Assembly (NCBI RefSeq): GCF_900103825.1
Contig: NZ_FNIF01000001.1
Span: forward strand, 806,001 to 870,000
Direction of reading: 5' to 3'
Origin: Paenibacillus sp. yr247
GTDB taxonomy: Bacteria > Bacillota > Bacilli > Paenibacillales > NBRC-103111
DNA length: 64,000 bases
Shown here: positions 8,583 to 15,988 of the stretch, piece after piece
Layout: each line of letters starts with the position of its first letter
Numbering within the stretch: the stretch's first letter is position 1
The notes under the pieces: model-generated
What the model was told of the DNA's origin: nothing
Seen by the model: only the letters and a program-made list of their open reading frames with translations
Databases searched by the model: none
Program-made: the position numbers and the translations under genes

Positions 8583-8876
8583 ATGCCTTATGTACTGCAG
8601 CACAAAATATCAGAACAAATTTTCACATGTTCACTCGTCAATCACTATGGACTAGCTTATTATGGCGTTAAATTTTGGCCTGATCAAGAAGAGGCTGAAG
8701 AGCAATATCTTACTTTTCTACAAACAACGGAAGGGATAAGAACAGAGGATTGGCAAGTCATTGAGTTCGAGGAAGGGGAGATGAAGCTTTGTAATGTGAA
8801 GCTGAAAAATGACCCCCACCTTCAAGTATTTTGGCTTCCCACTCGAAAACCTGAAATCCGTAAACTGGAAAATTAA
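8583..8876 (+). CDS. Hypothetical protein, 97 aa
   Basis: Preceded by GGAGGAATGAAAG, an excellent site for the ATG at 8583. The product is small, acidic in the middle (EEAEEQY) and basic at the end, with no signal peptide or membrane helix. It contains aromatic, beta-like stretches (YGLAYYGVKFWPD, QVFWLPTRK). Family not recognised. It sits immediately behind the terminator of the oxidoreductase genes and would need read-through or its own promoter. Confidence 0.65.
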   Translation: MPYVLQHKISEQIFTCSLVNHYGLAYYGVKFWPDQEEAEEQYLTFLQTTEGIRTEDWQVIEFEEGEMKLCNVKLKNDPHLQVFWLPTRKPEIRKLEN

Positions 8877-9002
8877 ACCGATGCGTCAATAGGTACGCAG
8901 CCATTATGAATTTGACAACAAACGCATCCTTTCGCCTATATTCGCTGGACACCCTCTAAATTATAATCAGCTAGAGAACACTTAACTTTGGAGGAAGATT
9001 CG

Positions 9003-9956
9003 ATGAGAAAATGGACGCGGCTTATTGGTTTGCTTGTGTTAGCACTTACAATTGTTTTTCCAACGGCAATATTGGCTGATGAAGGGGTAACGACAAGGGC
9101 ACAAATTGTTTCAGGGGTAAGTTTCAGAGATCAAGCTAGTACATCTAGCAATGTCATTCGTTTATTGAAAACAAAAGAAATCGTTACTGTCACGGATTAT
9201 GTAACGACGAATTGGTACAAAATCAAGGATGTGCAAGGTGTAAGCGGATATGTTTCGACAAATAGTAAATACATAAAAATAATCAGCAATGCTAAAATCA
9301 TCTATGGTGTTAACTTTCGAACACTTCCTTCTTCAGAAACCGGCTCCAAAGTGATTCGGATGCTCACTAAAGGGGAACAAGTTCTCGTGACTGATAAAGT
9401 CAATGACGGTTGGTACAAAATCCAAGATGCTAATGGAATCAGAGGGTATGTTAGCACAAACAGTAAATACATAAGTACTGACTTTTCTGTAATCAAGCCG
9501 AATGTACCTCTAGCCGAAGAAATAGAAGCTGTTATTGCAGTTGGCAATGATTACTTAGGTACACCCTATGAATTTGGTTCAGTTCGCAATGATACGACTA
9601 CTTTTGATTGCTCGGATTTCATTCAAACCATATTCTGGGATGCTCTTCGCTTCTCCGTTCCAAGTGATTCTGGGGCACAAGGCAATTACGTTAAATCGCT
9701 AGGTCCCGTTGTTACGAAGTGGACAAATTTGAAGCGCGGAGACCTAATGTTCTTCAGCAGCTACAAAGGGAACAAAGCTTCAGATTATGATAATGTGAAT
9801 GTGCTTACAGAACCAATCACTCATGTTGGCCTTTACTTAGGAAATGGGAATTTGCTGCATACGTATTCGATTGAATCAGGCGGAGTTCGTATCGACACGA
9901 TCGCCGGGAAGCAATGGGAAAATCGCTTCTTGTACGGTGGCAGCGTTTTACGATAA
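9003..9956 (+). CDS. Secreted NlpC/P60 cell-wall peptidase with two SH3b domains
   Basis: 317 residues. A signal peptide (MRKWTRLIGLLVLALTIV, cleavage near ILA-D) leads into two SH3b repeats (about 30-95 and 97-160, each ending in YVSTNSKYI) and a C-terminal NlpC/P60 domain (about 175-317). The catalytic Cys is in FDCSDF (about residue 203), the first His in THVGLYLG and a second in NLLHTY. It would cut peptidoglycan stem peptides outside the cell (D,L-endopeptidase type). Start at 9003 is fixed by TGGAGGAAG; the in-frame TTG at 8988 is part of that site. The two SH3b repeats are near copies, suggesting recent duplication. A hairpin follows. Confidence 0.9.
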   Translation: MRKWTRLIGLLVLALTIVFPTAILADEGVTTRAQIVSGVSFRDQASTSSNVIRLLKTKEIVTVTDYVTTNWYKIKDVQGVSGYVSTNSKYIKIISNAKIIYGVNFRTLPSSETGSKVIRMLTKGEQVLVTDKVNDGWYKIQDANGIRGYVSTNSKYISTDFSVIKPNVPLAEEIEAVIAVGNDYLGTPYEFGSVRNDTTTFDCSDFIQTIFWDALRFSVPSDSGAQGNYVKSLGPVVTKWTNLKRGDLMFFSSYKGNKASDYDNVNVLTEPITHVGLYLGNGNLLHTYSIESGGVRIDTIAGKQWENRFLYGGSVLR

Positions 9957-10000
9957 GTATGGTTCGATCAGAGGAACTTTGCCATATACTATAGATAGGG

Positions 10001-10028
10001 GCGGATGCATCGACCAGCATCCGCTTCT
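10001..10028 (+). terminator. Hairpin between the NlpC/P60 gene and ykuK
   Basis: Perfect 8-bp stem GCGGATGC/GCATCCGC with an 8-base loop, followed by the pyrimidine tract CTTCTTCCT, without a pure T run. Weak terminator or processing hairpin. Confidence 0.5.
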
Positions 10029-10062
10029 TCCTGATTCTAAGGAGAAAGGAAGAACCTTATCT

Positions 10063-10656
10063 TTGAAACCTTCGACGACGAGCCAACCACTGGAATTTCG
10101 GAACACAACGGAAAGAGGACTTGACCTGGACACCGTTCACGAGCGTATTCTCCATTTCATGCGTCAAGACCCTGTAGCTACCTACAAATTTATTATTGGT
10201 ACAGATTGTCAGGTACACACAGGTCATACAAAATTCATTACCGGTGTAGTCATCCAACGATTAGGAAAAGGAGCGTGGGCGTGCTATCGTCAAGTCATCG
10301 TTCACCGATCCTTACACTCGATTAAAGAAAAACTTTCGATGGAAACTGCTTTGAGCGAGGAGATCGCGATGTACTTTGATGAGTCTAAGCGGCAGGATAT
10401 GGAAAATATTATTCTTCCTCATCTGTATCAAGGCGCCTCATTCGATATGTTTATTCATATTGATGCCGGGGATGATGAGAAAAAGAACCGGACGGCGAAA
10501 TTCGTCCAAGAGATGGTACGGCGTGTGGAATCGGTCGGCATGGTTCCTGTGATTAAACCGGATTGTTATGTGGCTTCGGCTTACGCTAATCGATTTTCGA
10601 AGAAGCCTTATCAGCCTGTTAATGATGACCGCGAGGTCATCGATGGCATTCTATAG
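10063..10656 (+). CDS. ykuK: YkuK-family ribonuclease H-like protein
   Basis: About 197 residues, somewhat longer than B. subtilis YkuK because of an N-terminal extension. Members of this family have an RNase H-like fold. The conserved IIGTDCQVH motif supplies an acidic residue, and VFIHIDAGDDEKKNRT-type sequence and a downstream PDCYVASAYAN motif supply others. The substrate is unknown, and in B. subtilis it is a general stress-associated gene. Start is assigned to TTG 10063 because GGAGAAAGGAAG precedes it by about 10 bases. The open frame extends much further upstream but overlaps the previous gene. A hairpin terminator follows. Confidence 0.75.
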   Translation: MKPSTTSQPLEFRNTTERGLDLDTVHERILHFMRQDPVATYKFIIGTDCQVHTGHTKFITGVVIQRLGKGAWACYRQVIVHRSLHSIKEKLSMETALSEEIAMYFDESKRQDMENIILPHLYQGASFDMFIHIDAGDDEKKNRTAKFVQEMVRRVESVGMVPVIKPDCYVASAYANRFSKKPYQPVNDDREVIDGIL

Positions 10657-10664
10657 CATAAATA

Positions 10665-10718
10665 AGAACCGTTAGTTCAAAGTGGTCACATGGATCAATA
10701 GAGCTGACGGTTTTGTTT
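10665..10718 (+). terminator. Terminator after ykuK
   Basis: AACCGTTAG pairs with CTGACGGTT (one G-U), with the T-rich tail TTTTGTTT. Confidence 0.55.
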
Positions 10719-10817
10719 AAATACATCGGATTAACTGTTTGATGATATAAAAAAAGGATTTTCACAACTTCTTAGCGAAATATTGCTGTTACAGCTTTAG
10801 AGAGAGGGGAGATCCCA

Positions 10818-11324
10818 TTGAGCAAAACATTTATTATTGAAGCAGTTATGCTAGCTGTGCATGGTCAGTTAATGCTGCCAGAACAGCCTGTTACTTATAT
10901 AATCCCTTATACCAGTATACAAGAGCTATATGAGCTTCAGACAGGCAGCGAACCGATCATGTTAGAGGAAGACGACGACGGATTTGTGAAGCAAATGATT
11001 GGTGAGCTGATTGCTTTCTTCGAGGAATCCTTTAATAAGAAAAAAATTGAAAAAGCGCTATCCGTTCCATGGCGGAAAAGTCCCCCTTTGCCAATCAATG
11101 AGCATGTCACCTTAATGGTTGTGTTTGCGATCGATAATGAGGAATATGGCGACCAATTCGACCCGATAGAAACGGAATTAATACTTACTGGGATCAAAGA
11201 GCAAGCTGCTCTGTTAACGGATCAGTTGGATTTCATTGAGCGGCTTGTTGAAGCAGGGATTCCAGTTGAAGCTTTTGATGTGGAGGATTTCGAATTCGCG
11301 GTAGAAGGTGACAATCAGGTTTAA
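10818..11324 (+). CDS. Hypothetical protein, 168 aa
   Basis: Starts at TTG 10818 behind GAGAGGGGAG. Acidic, soluble product with no signal peptide. Hydrophobic strand-like N-terminus (TFIIEAVMLAVHG), a PYTSIQELYEL segment, a central basic KKKIEKAL helix and an acidic C-terminal tail. Family not recognised with confidence. It is followed closely by the small Cys-rich peptide ORF and a terminator, so these may form one short transcript. Confidence 0.65.
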   Translation: MSKTFIIEAVMLAVHGQLMLPEQPVTYIIPYTSIQELYELQTGSEPIMLEEDDDGFVKQMIGELIAFFEESFNKKKIEKALSVPWRKSPPLPINEHVTLMVVFAIDNEEYGDQFDPIETELILTGIKEQAALLTDQLDFIERLVEAGIPVEAFDVEDFEFAVEGDNQV

Positions 11325-11419
11325 TGAGAGGGAGCTGAAGGCTGCATAAACATAGCTCTAAACTTATTCTGTCGTGGTGCTTAGGTAGTGCGAAATCCAC
11401 TGTATTATTAAATGAAAAA

Positions 11420-11473
11420 ATGGTTCACAAGCCTAAGCGTAAATGTAATTGCGGTTGTGGAAAATGTAAGTAA
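11420..11473 (+). CDS. Putative tiny Cys-rich basic peptide (17 aa, or 43 aa if started at CTG 11342)
   Basis: The frame ends KRKCNCGCGKCK, four cysteines in nine residues, a metal-thiolate-like pattern. The frame stays open upstream to a TGA, giving a 43-codon reading frame whose only upstream candidate start is CTG at 11342, which follows GAGGGAGCTGAAGG. The internal ATG at 11420 lacks an obvious site. A good terminator directly follows. Whether it is translated is unproven. Confidence 0.3.
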   Translation: MVHKPKRKCNCGCGKCK

Positions 11474-11483
11474 AACTTAGCAG

Positions 11484-11511
11484 CTGTCGAAGCGATTCGG
11501 CAGTTTTTTTA
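11484..11511 (+). terminator. Terminator after the Cys-rich peptide ORF
   Basis: CTGTCGAA, loop GCGA, TTCGGCAG (one G-U pair), then seven T. Confidence 0.85.
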
Positions 11512-11691
11512 TTTGCTGAAGGAAGTCGAGAAAAGCATAACTAACCTCGAGGTAAGTAAGACACGTTTTTTTCAGTTCTTTTTTTGTTGGTCTGGTTAGC
11601 CTATACTAGTACATATGAAGCCATTTCACTGGTGAAACTTTGCTGGATACTTGCAACGTTAGTTTTCAGCAAAACATTTAAGGAGGATAAC

Positions 11692-12681
11692 ATGGTCTAT
11701 CAAGCAAGTTCAACTCGCTATGCAGAAATGAAATATAATCGTTCAGGTAAATCGGGTCTAAAGCTTCCGGCTATTTCATTGGGTCTGTGGCACAATTTCG
11801 GTGGCTTGGATATTCATGAAAACGGGAAAGCTATGCTGCTTCGCGCTTTTGATTTAGGAATTACCCACTTTGATCTCGCTAATAACTACGGTCCGCCTCC
11901 GGGGTCAGCAGAGGAAATGTTCGGTAAGGTGCTGAAAAGCGACTTGGCCGCGTACCGTGATGAGTTGATCATCTCAACGAAAGCTGGTTATCACATGTGG
12001 GAAGGTCCTTATGGAGAGTGGGGTTCTAAGAAATATCTGGTTTCCAGCTTAGATCAAAGTTTGAAAAGGATGGGACTGGAATACGTAGATATTTTCTATT
12101 CCCACAGACCGGATCCTAACACTCCCTTCGAGGAAACTATGGCTGCACTGGATTTAGTTGTTCGTCAAGGTAAGGCTCTGTATGTAGGTCTTTCCAGCTA
12201 TACGGCTGAGCAAACGAGAGAAGCTGTAACCATTCTGAAAGGTTGGGGGACACCACTTGTGATTCATCAGCCATCCTACAGTATGTTGAATCGTTGGATC
12301 GAGAATGGCCTGCAGGATGTACTGGATGAGTTTGGCGTAGGCAGTATTGCATTTTGTCCGCTTGCACAAGGTTTGCTGACGAACAAGTATGTGAACGGCA
12401 TTCCAAGCGATTCTCGCGCGAGTGGAAAGAGTCAATCCCTAAACACGAAAGATATTACGGAAGATAAAATTGCTCAAATTAATCAACTGAATGAGTTGGC
12501 AAGCAGTCGTGGCCAAAGCTTAGCGCAAATGGCACTAGCTTGGGTTCTTCGCGGCGAACGAGTAACGTCCGCGTTGATTGGTGCAAGCCGTGTCTCTCAG
12601 ATTGAGGAGAATGTAGCTGCACTGAAAAATCTAGAGTTCGCTCCAGAAGAGCTAGCCAAAATTGAAAAAATCCTGAAATAA
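11692..12681 (+). CDS. Aldo/keto reductase, YghZ (L-glyceraldehyde 3-phosphate reductase)-like
   Basis: 329 residues, one TIM-barrel AKR domain of the AKR14/KCNAB-like branch. Catalytic tetrad in place: Asp in FDLANNYGP with the Tyr of the same motif, Lys in ISTKAGY, His in YSHRPDP. The C-terminal NADP-binding motif ALIGASRVSQIEEN is present. The opening Y-x-x-xxRY-x-xMKYNRSGKSGLKLP and the GLWHNFG motif are typical of YghZ, which reduces L-glyceraldehyde 3-phosphate and methylglyoxal. Start at 11692 is fixed by AAGGAGGATAAC; further upstream codons are untranslated leader. It converges on xerS with three bases between the stop codons. Confidence 0.9.
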   Translation: MVYQASSTRYAEMKYNRSGKSGLKLPAISLGLWHNFGGLDIHENGKAMLLRAFDLGITHFDLANNYGPPPGSAEEMFGKVLKSDLAAYRDELIISTKAGYHMWEGPYGEWGSKKYLVSSLDQSLKRMGLEYVDIFYSHRPDPNTPFEETMAALDLVVRQGKALYVGLSSYTAEQTREAVTILKGWGTPLVIHQPSYSMLNRWIENGLQDVLDEFGVGSIAFCPLAQGLLTNKYVNGIPSDSRASGKSQSLNTKDITEDKIAQINQLNELASSRGQSLAQMALAWVLRGERVTSALIGASRVSQIEENVAALKNLEFAPEELAKIEKILK

Positions 12682-12694
12682 TCTTCAGGATTCC
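12667..12694 (-). terminator. xerS terminator embedded in the end of the aldo/keto reductase gene
   Basis: On the minus strand ATCCTGAA, loop, TTCAGGAT is followed by TTTTTTC. The T run is the antisense of the Lys codons at the end of the reductase gene, so the terminator and the two stop codons share the same 28 bases. Confidence 0.7.
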
Positions 12695-13767
12695 AATCGT
12701 TTATCAATTGCTTGGGACATTGTTTTATCCGTGAGATGCGCGTAGATTTGTGTTGTTTCCGGAGATGCGTGTCCTAGCTGCTCTTGCGTTTTATACAAGT
12801 CATTCTGTAAGTAGTAATCTGTGGCGAATGAGTGCCGCAGTTTATGAACGGACAAGTATGGCTTGCCAAAGCGTTTTGCGTATTTGATAACGAGTTCTTG
12901 TATAGCCCGCTTCGTCATGCGTTCGCCTTCTTTTTTGCCATTTGCTATGGCAAGGAAGAGGGCTTTTTCTTTTTTGACCGGCTTATATCGCGTTTGTCGG
13001 ATAGCAATATAGTCCGTTAGCGCTTGAATCGCTTCATTTCGGAAATAGACAGGGGTTTTGAACGTATCATCGTTCTTACCTTTGCGATACACGTAGGTTA
13101 GCTTCTTCTTGAGGTCAATATCATCAACATTCAGATTGAATACCTCGGATACACGAAGCCCCGAATTTAGAATGAGTGTAATGATGCAAGTATCTCTTAT
13201 TTTGTTCAGCTCATAGGAATAGAGAGCTTGTTTGTTCTTAGCTACATCGTGCTCGTACCCATGCTGCACATATTCGATAAATTCAACGATTTCCTCTTCC
13301 TGTAGCAGCTTGCCCTCAAGCTTCGCGGCACTGTCCTTGGGCCTATGCGATCGCTTAATTTCCACCTTGGCCATGACATTGCGCTTCAGAAGCGGGTAGA
13401 AATTCTCGTCTTCTGCAATTTGGCTTAAATAATGGAACAAGGAACGCAGCGCGGATAGCTTGCGGTTAATCGTGGTCTTCACGTTAGCTTGTGCTTTGCG
13501 TGTAGCAAGGAACATTCGGAAGTTATCCACGCTGTCCATATGTAATTTTTCCAGATCCTCCAGAGGAACTTGGTTCATTGCCGGGGCAGTGCTTAATCCT
13601 TCGGCCAACAGCCAGGATAGAAAGATTTCGTAATCACGGACATATTCCAATAAGGAAGATGGAGAGAGGTCTGGCAGCTTGTAATTGATAAATTTCTCTA
13701 TATACCATGGCATGGAGGGGATTTTTTTCTCTAATTCATTGCGATCTTTGACTTTAATAATGTTCAT
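12685..13767 (-). CDS. xerS: Tyrosine recombinase XerS-like
   Basis: 360 residues. The N-terminal SAM-like/core-binding domain (about 20-130) opens with the MPWYIEKFI segment that is also seen near the start of streptococcal XerS. The C-terminal catalytic domain (about 165-355) contains SGLRVSE (Arg), the RKGKND beta-hairpin Lys, HKLRHSF (His-x-x-Arg), GHAS (His) and the nucleophile in IYAHL. XerS resolves chromosome dimers at dif sites in streptococci; in Bacillales a XerS-type protein coexists with XerC/D, so a housekeeping role is plausible but unproven. Start at ATG 13767, with GAGGTGA eight bases upstream. An in-frame GTG at 13779 lies inside that site. Confidence 0.88.
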   Translation of the reverse strand: MNIIKVKDRNELEKKIPSMPWYIEKFINYKLPDLSPSSLLEYVRDYEIFLSWLLAEGLSTAPAMNQVPLEDLEKLHMDSVDNFRMFLATRKAQANVKTTINRKLSALRSLFHYLSQIAEDENFYPLLKRNVMAKVEIKRSHRPKDSAAKLEGKLLQEEEIVEFIEYVQHGYEHDVAKNKQALYSYELNKIRDTCIITLILNSGLRVSEVFNLNVDDIDLKKKLTYVYRKGKNDDTFKTPVYFRNEAIQALTDYIAIRQTRYKPVKKEKALFLAIANGKKEGERMTKRAIQELVIKYAKRFGKPYLSVHKLRHSFATDYYLQNDLYKTQEQLGHASPETTQIYAHLTDKTMSQAIDKRLES

Positions 13768-13841
13768 ATGTAGCGTCACCTCACGAGCTCTTCTTGCTGT
13801 AAGTATAGCAGTGGGTAATGGAAATTGGTAGAATTTACACC

Positions 13842-13866
13842 AAACTATTTGGCTCGCTTGAACGTC
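13842..13866 (+). promoter_or_regulatory. ECF-type promoter for the sigV-like operon
   Basis: AAAC (13842-13845), 17-base spacer, CGTC (13863-13866), matching the -35 AAC / -10 CGTC pattern of Bacillus ECF sigma factors. It is about 60 bases before the sigma gene, so autoregulation is likely. Confidence 0.55.
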
Positions 13867-13924
13867 CTAACACTTACACGGCTAATTCTTAGTACGCGCG
13901 GGCAAAAGGAGCGTCTTTAATCTC

Positions 13925-14434
13925 ATGACGATGAACGGCAAGTTTGAAAACATACTTATTGCATGTATAACGGAACATAAAGAAAATGTGTATCGTTTAG
14001 CTTACAGCTATGTAAAAAATTCGGAGGATGCACTTGATATTGTTCAAGACTCTATACATAAGGCATTTGCTTCTTCAGATTCACTAAGGAACACAGCATC
14101 CATAAAGAGTTGGTTTTATAGGATTGTGGTGAATACCTCGTTAGATTTCTTGAGGAAGCATAAGAGGATTCAAGTGGTTGATGAGACTATGTTGGAATCA
14201 TTTGCCCAAGGTAGTGAAGACGTCTATTCCAATATTGATCTGGAAAAGGCGCTGGATGAATTGCCAACGATGTATCGCAGTATCATTACACTTAGGTATT
14301 TTGAAGATTTGAAGATTGATGAGATCGCTGATGTTTTAAAAGAAAATAGCAGTACGATAAAAACACGATTGTATCAAGCCCTCCGATTACTCCGGATTAA
14401 AATGATCGATGAAAAGCTAGAGGAGGTAAAATAA
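13925..14434 (+). CDS. ECF RNA polymerase sigma factor, SigV-like
   Basis: 169 residues. Sigma region 2 (about 10-85; YRLAYSYVKNSEDALDIVQDSI and IKSWFYRIVVN) and region 4 (about 110-165; LPTMYRSIITLRYFEDLKIDEIA with a helix-turn-helix ending TIKTRLYQALRLLR). Extracytoplasmic-function sigma factor. The following gene resembles RsiV, the lysozyme-binding anti-sigma of B. subtilis SigV, so cell-envelope or lysozyme stress is the likely signal. GGAGCG lies 11 bases before ATG 13925 and ATG 13931 is an alternative. One base separates the stop from the next start. Confidence 0.88.
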   Translation: MTMNGKFENILIACITEHKENVYRLAYSYVKNSEDALDIVQDSIHKAFASSDSLRNTASIKSWFYRIVVNTSLDFLRKHKRIQVVDETMLESFAQGSEDVYSNIDLEKALDELPTMYRSIITLRYFEDLKIDEIADVLKENSSTIKTRLYQALRLLRIKMIDEKLEEVK

Positions 14435-14435
14435 C

Positions 14436-15314
14436 ATGGATAGGAAATTAGAACAAATGAAACAACAATACATGGATATACCGATTCCTGAAGAACTGGA
14501 TTTTATCGTTAACAAAGCCATTAAACAAAATAAAAAGAGAAAAAGTAACGTCAAATGGATTTCTGCTGTTGCTGCAGCGGGCATCCTATTTGTGACAGGC
14601 ATCAATACCAGTCCATCCTTTGCCCATGCTTTATCGGAAGTGCCTTTAGTAGGGAACCTAATCAAGGTGCTAACTTTTAGAGAATATAAGTTCAATGATG
14701 GATCCTATCAAGCTAAGTTAGCAGTGCCTGCAATTACGAATTTAGAAAATAAAACTTTAGAGGATACCCTGAATAACAAATACCTGGAAGAAGGTAAGAA
14801 ACTGTATAGTGATTTCATGGCTGAAATGGAAAGTTTGAAGCAAAAAGGCGGCGGCGGTCACTTAGGTGTAAATAGCGGATATGTCGTTAAAACCGATAAT
14901 GATCAAATCTTCGCTGTGGGCAAATACGTGGTAAATACGGTCGGTTCTTCCTCGACAACATTTAAATACGACACAATCGACAAAAAGAAACAACTACTCA
15001 TTACATTGCCAAGTTTGTTCATAGATGATCGCTATATCGGTGTGATCAGCGAGAATATTAAAGAACAGATGAAGGGACAGATGAAACAGGACCAGCAAAA
15101 GATTTATTGGGTTGAGGGTGTTCCTAATGAAATCAATTCTTATTTCAAAACGATTAACAAAGATCAAAGCTTCTACATCAATACGAACGGACAGCTGGTC
15201 ATATCTTTTCAAAAATACGAGGTTGCTCCCGGTTACATGGGGATTGTTGAATTTGTCATTCCAACAAATGTGTTGTCCGATATTTTGAGTAGTAGGGATG
15301 AATATATTCGTTGA
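14436..15314 (+). CDS. RsiV-like membrane anti-sigma factor
   Basis: 292 residues. A cytoplasmic N-terminus (about 1-40) contains an IPIPEELDFIVNKAI motif that resembles the sigma-binding head of RsiV; then a single membrane anchor (about 41-58) and a large extracellular domain of the DUF4163/DUF3298 type (about 85-290). In B. subtilis RsiV binds lysozyme directly, and is then cut by signal peptidase and RasP to free SigV. The Ala-rich region just after the anchor (PSFAHALSE) could hold such a cleavage site. Start one base after the sigma stop, with GAGGAGGT-like AGAGGAGGTAAA upstream, implies coupling. Confidence 0.82.
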   Translation: MDRKLEQMKQQYMDIPIPEELDFIVNKAIKQNKKRKSNVKWISAVAAAGILFVTGINTSPSFAHALSEVPLVGNLIKVLTFREYKFNDGSYQAKLAVPAITNLENKTLEDTLNNKYLEEGKKLYSDFMAEMESLKQKGGGGHLGVNSGYVVKTDNDQIFAVGKYVVNTVGSSSTTFKYDTIDKKKQLLITLPSLFIDDRYIGVISENIKEQMKGQMKQDQQKIYWVEGVPNEINSYFKTINKDQSFYINTNGQLVISFQKYEVAPGYMGIVEFVIPTNVLSDILSSRDEYIR

Positions 15315-15392
15315 ATTTGAGCGGATAAGAATAAAAAAAGGATGTTTTACTAAAATTAATCGGGTATGGAAAATTCAGCTGGGGGTACCTCT

Positions 15393-15647
15393 ATGCCACT
15401 ACAAGATCAACTAAACCAGAATCAAAGTCAACAAAGTATTGAGCAGATTAAATTAGCCGCGGAAAAAGCTGAGCAAGCTGCTCAACAGACCCTGCAAGTA
15501 GCTCAAGAAATTCACACGCAGGCGACTGAAGCCGCACTGACTGAGGCAGAAAAGCAGGTACAACAGCTCCAAGGGCAAATTAAGCAGGCCCAGCAAAAGT
15601 CGGCCGAATTAAAACAGGAATTACAATCAACACAACAGTCCGAATAA
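15393..15647 (+). CDS. Small Gln/Ala/Glu-rich coiled-coil protein, 84 aa
   Basis: Nearly the whole chain is predicted coiled coil: IEQIKLAAEKAEQAAQQTL and further heptads with many Gln. No signal peptide. ATG 15393 is preferred because CTGGGGGTA precedes it; ATG 15366 (93 residues) has no site. Function unknown. It sits behind the sigma/anti-sigma pair, followed by a terminator. Confidence 0.6.
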   Translation: MPLQDQLNQNQSQQSIEQIKLAAEKAEQAAQQTLQVAQEIHTQATEAALTEAEKQVQQLQGQIKQAQQKSAELKQELQSTQQSE

Positions 15648-15701
15648 GTGAATTATTAAAAAAGGTTTTGCTTCTCGGGTTGGCCTCATAAAATGTTACA
15701 C

Positions 15702-15743
15702 AAAAAAAGTCTGTGCCTTGTGCCTTGGCAACAGGCTTTTTTG
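15702..15743 (+). terminator. Terminator after the coiled-coil gene
   Basis: AAAAAAAGTCTGT pairs with ACAGGCTTTTTT (one G-U), loop of 16 bases. Confidence 0.75.
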
Positions 15744-15770
15744 TGCTTGCTTTGGGTCGCAAAAAATGTG

Positions 15771-15800
15771 TTGTCTGTACATGACATACTGTGTTAATAT
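15771..15800 (+). promoter_or_regulatory. Promoter of the riboswitch-controlled transporter operon
   Basis: TTGTCT (15771-15776), 18-base spacer, TAATAT (15795-15800). It lies directly upstream of the riboswitch aptamer. Confidence 0.45.
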
Positions 15801-15812
15801 GTGGAAAATAAA

Positions 15813-15920
15813 CGGAAGGGCTTCTAGGGATCCGAACCTATGAAGGGTGGCGAACCGAGCGAAGCCGACACGGGCAAAGACGTGTTACACCGTAAGGGAT
15901 AAAAGACCTTCGGAAAGTTC
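15813..15920 (+). ncRNA. ykkC-type riboswitch aptamer (guanidine-I class most likely)
   Basis: Conserved ykkC signature elements occur in order: TCTAGGGATCCG (15823-15834), a GGC/GCC stem carrying CGAACCGAGCGAAG, ACACGG (15869-15874) and AAGGGATAAAAG (15894-15905). GAAGG at the 5' side can pair with CCTTC at the 3' side to close P1. The CCTTC strand also lies inside the following terminator region, so ligand binding and termination could exclude each other. ykkC RNAs include guanidine-I and the ppGpp, PRPP and nucleotide-diphosphate subtypes; which one this is cannot be settled by eye, though an efflux-type operon fits guanidine-I best. Confidence 0.75.
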
Positions 15921-15956
15921 CGCCTGTTTAGGCGAAACGGACTGAGGTCTTTTTTG
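15902..15956 (+). terminator. Riboswitch expression-platform terminator
   Basis: AAAGACC pairs with GGTCTTT around an inner CGCC/GGCG hairpin, then TTTTTT. It lies between the aptamer and the ABC transporter genes. Confidence 0.75.
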
Positions 15957-15988
15957 CTTTAATGAAATAAAGGGCGGTGGATACAGAA

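Noticed and set aside
10818-11324. ADP-heptose synthase annotation for the 168-residue protein
   Set aside because: No kinase or nucleotidyltransferase motif is visible, so it is left as hypothetical.
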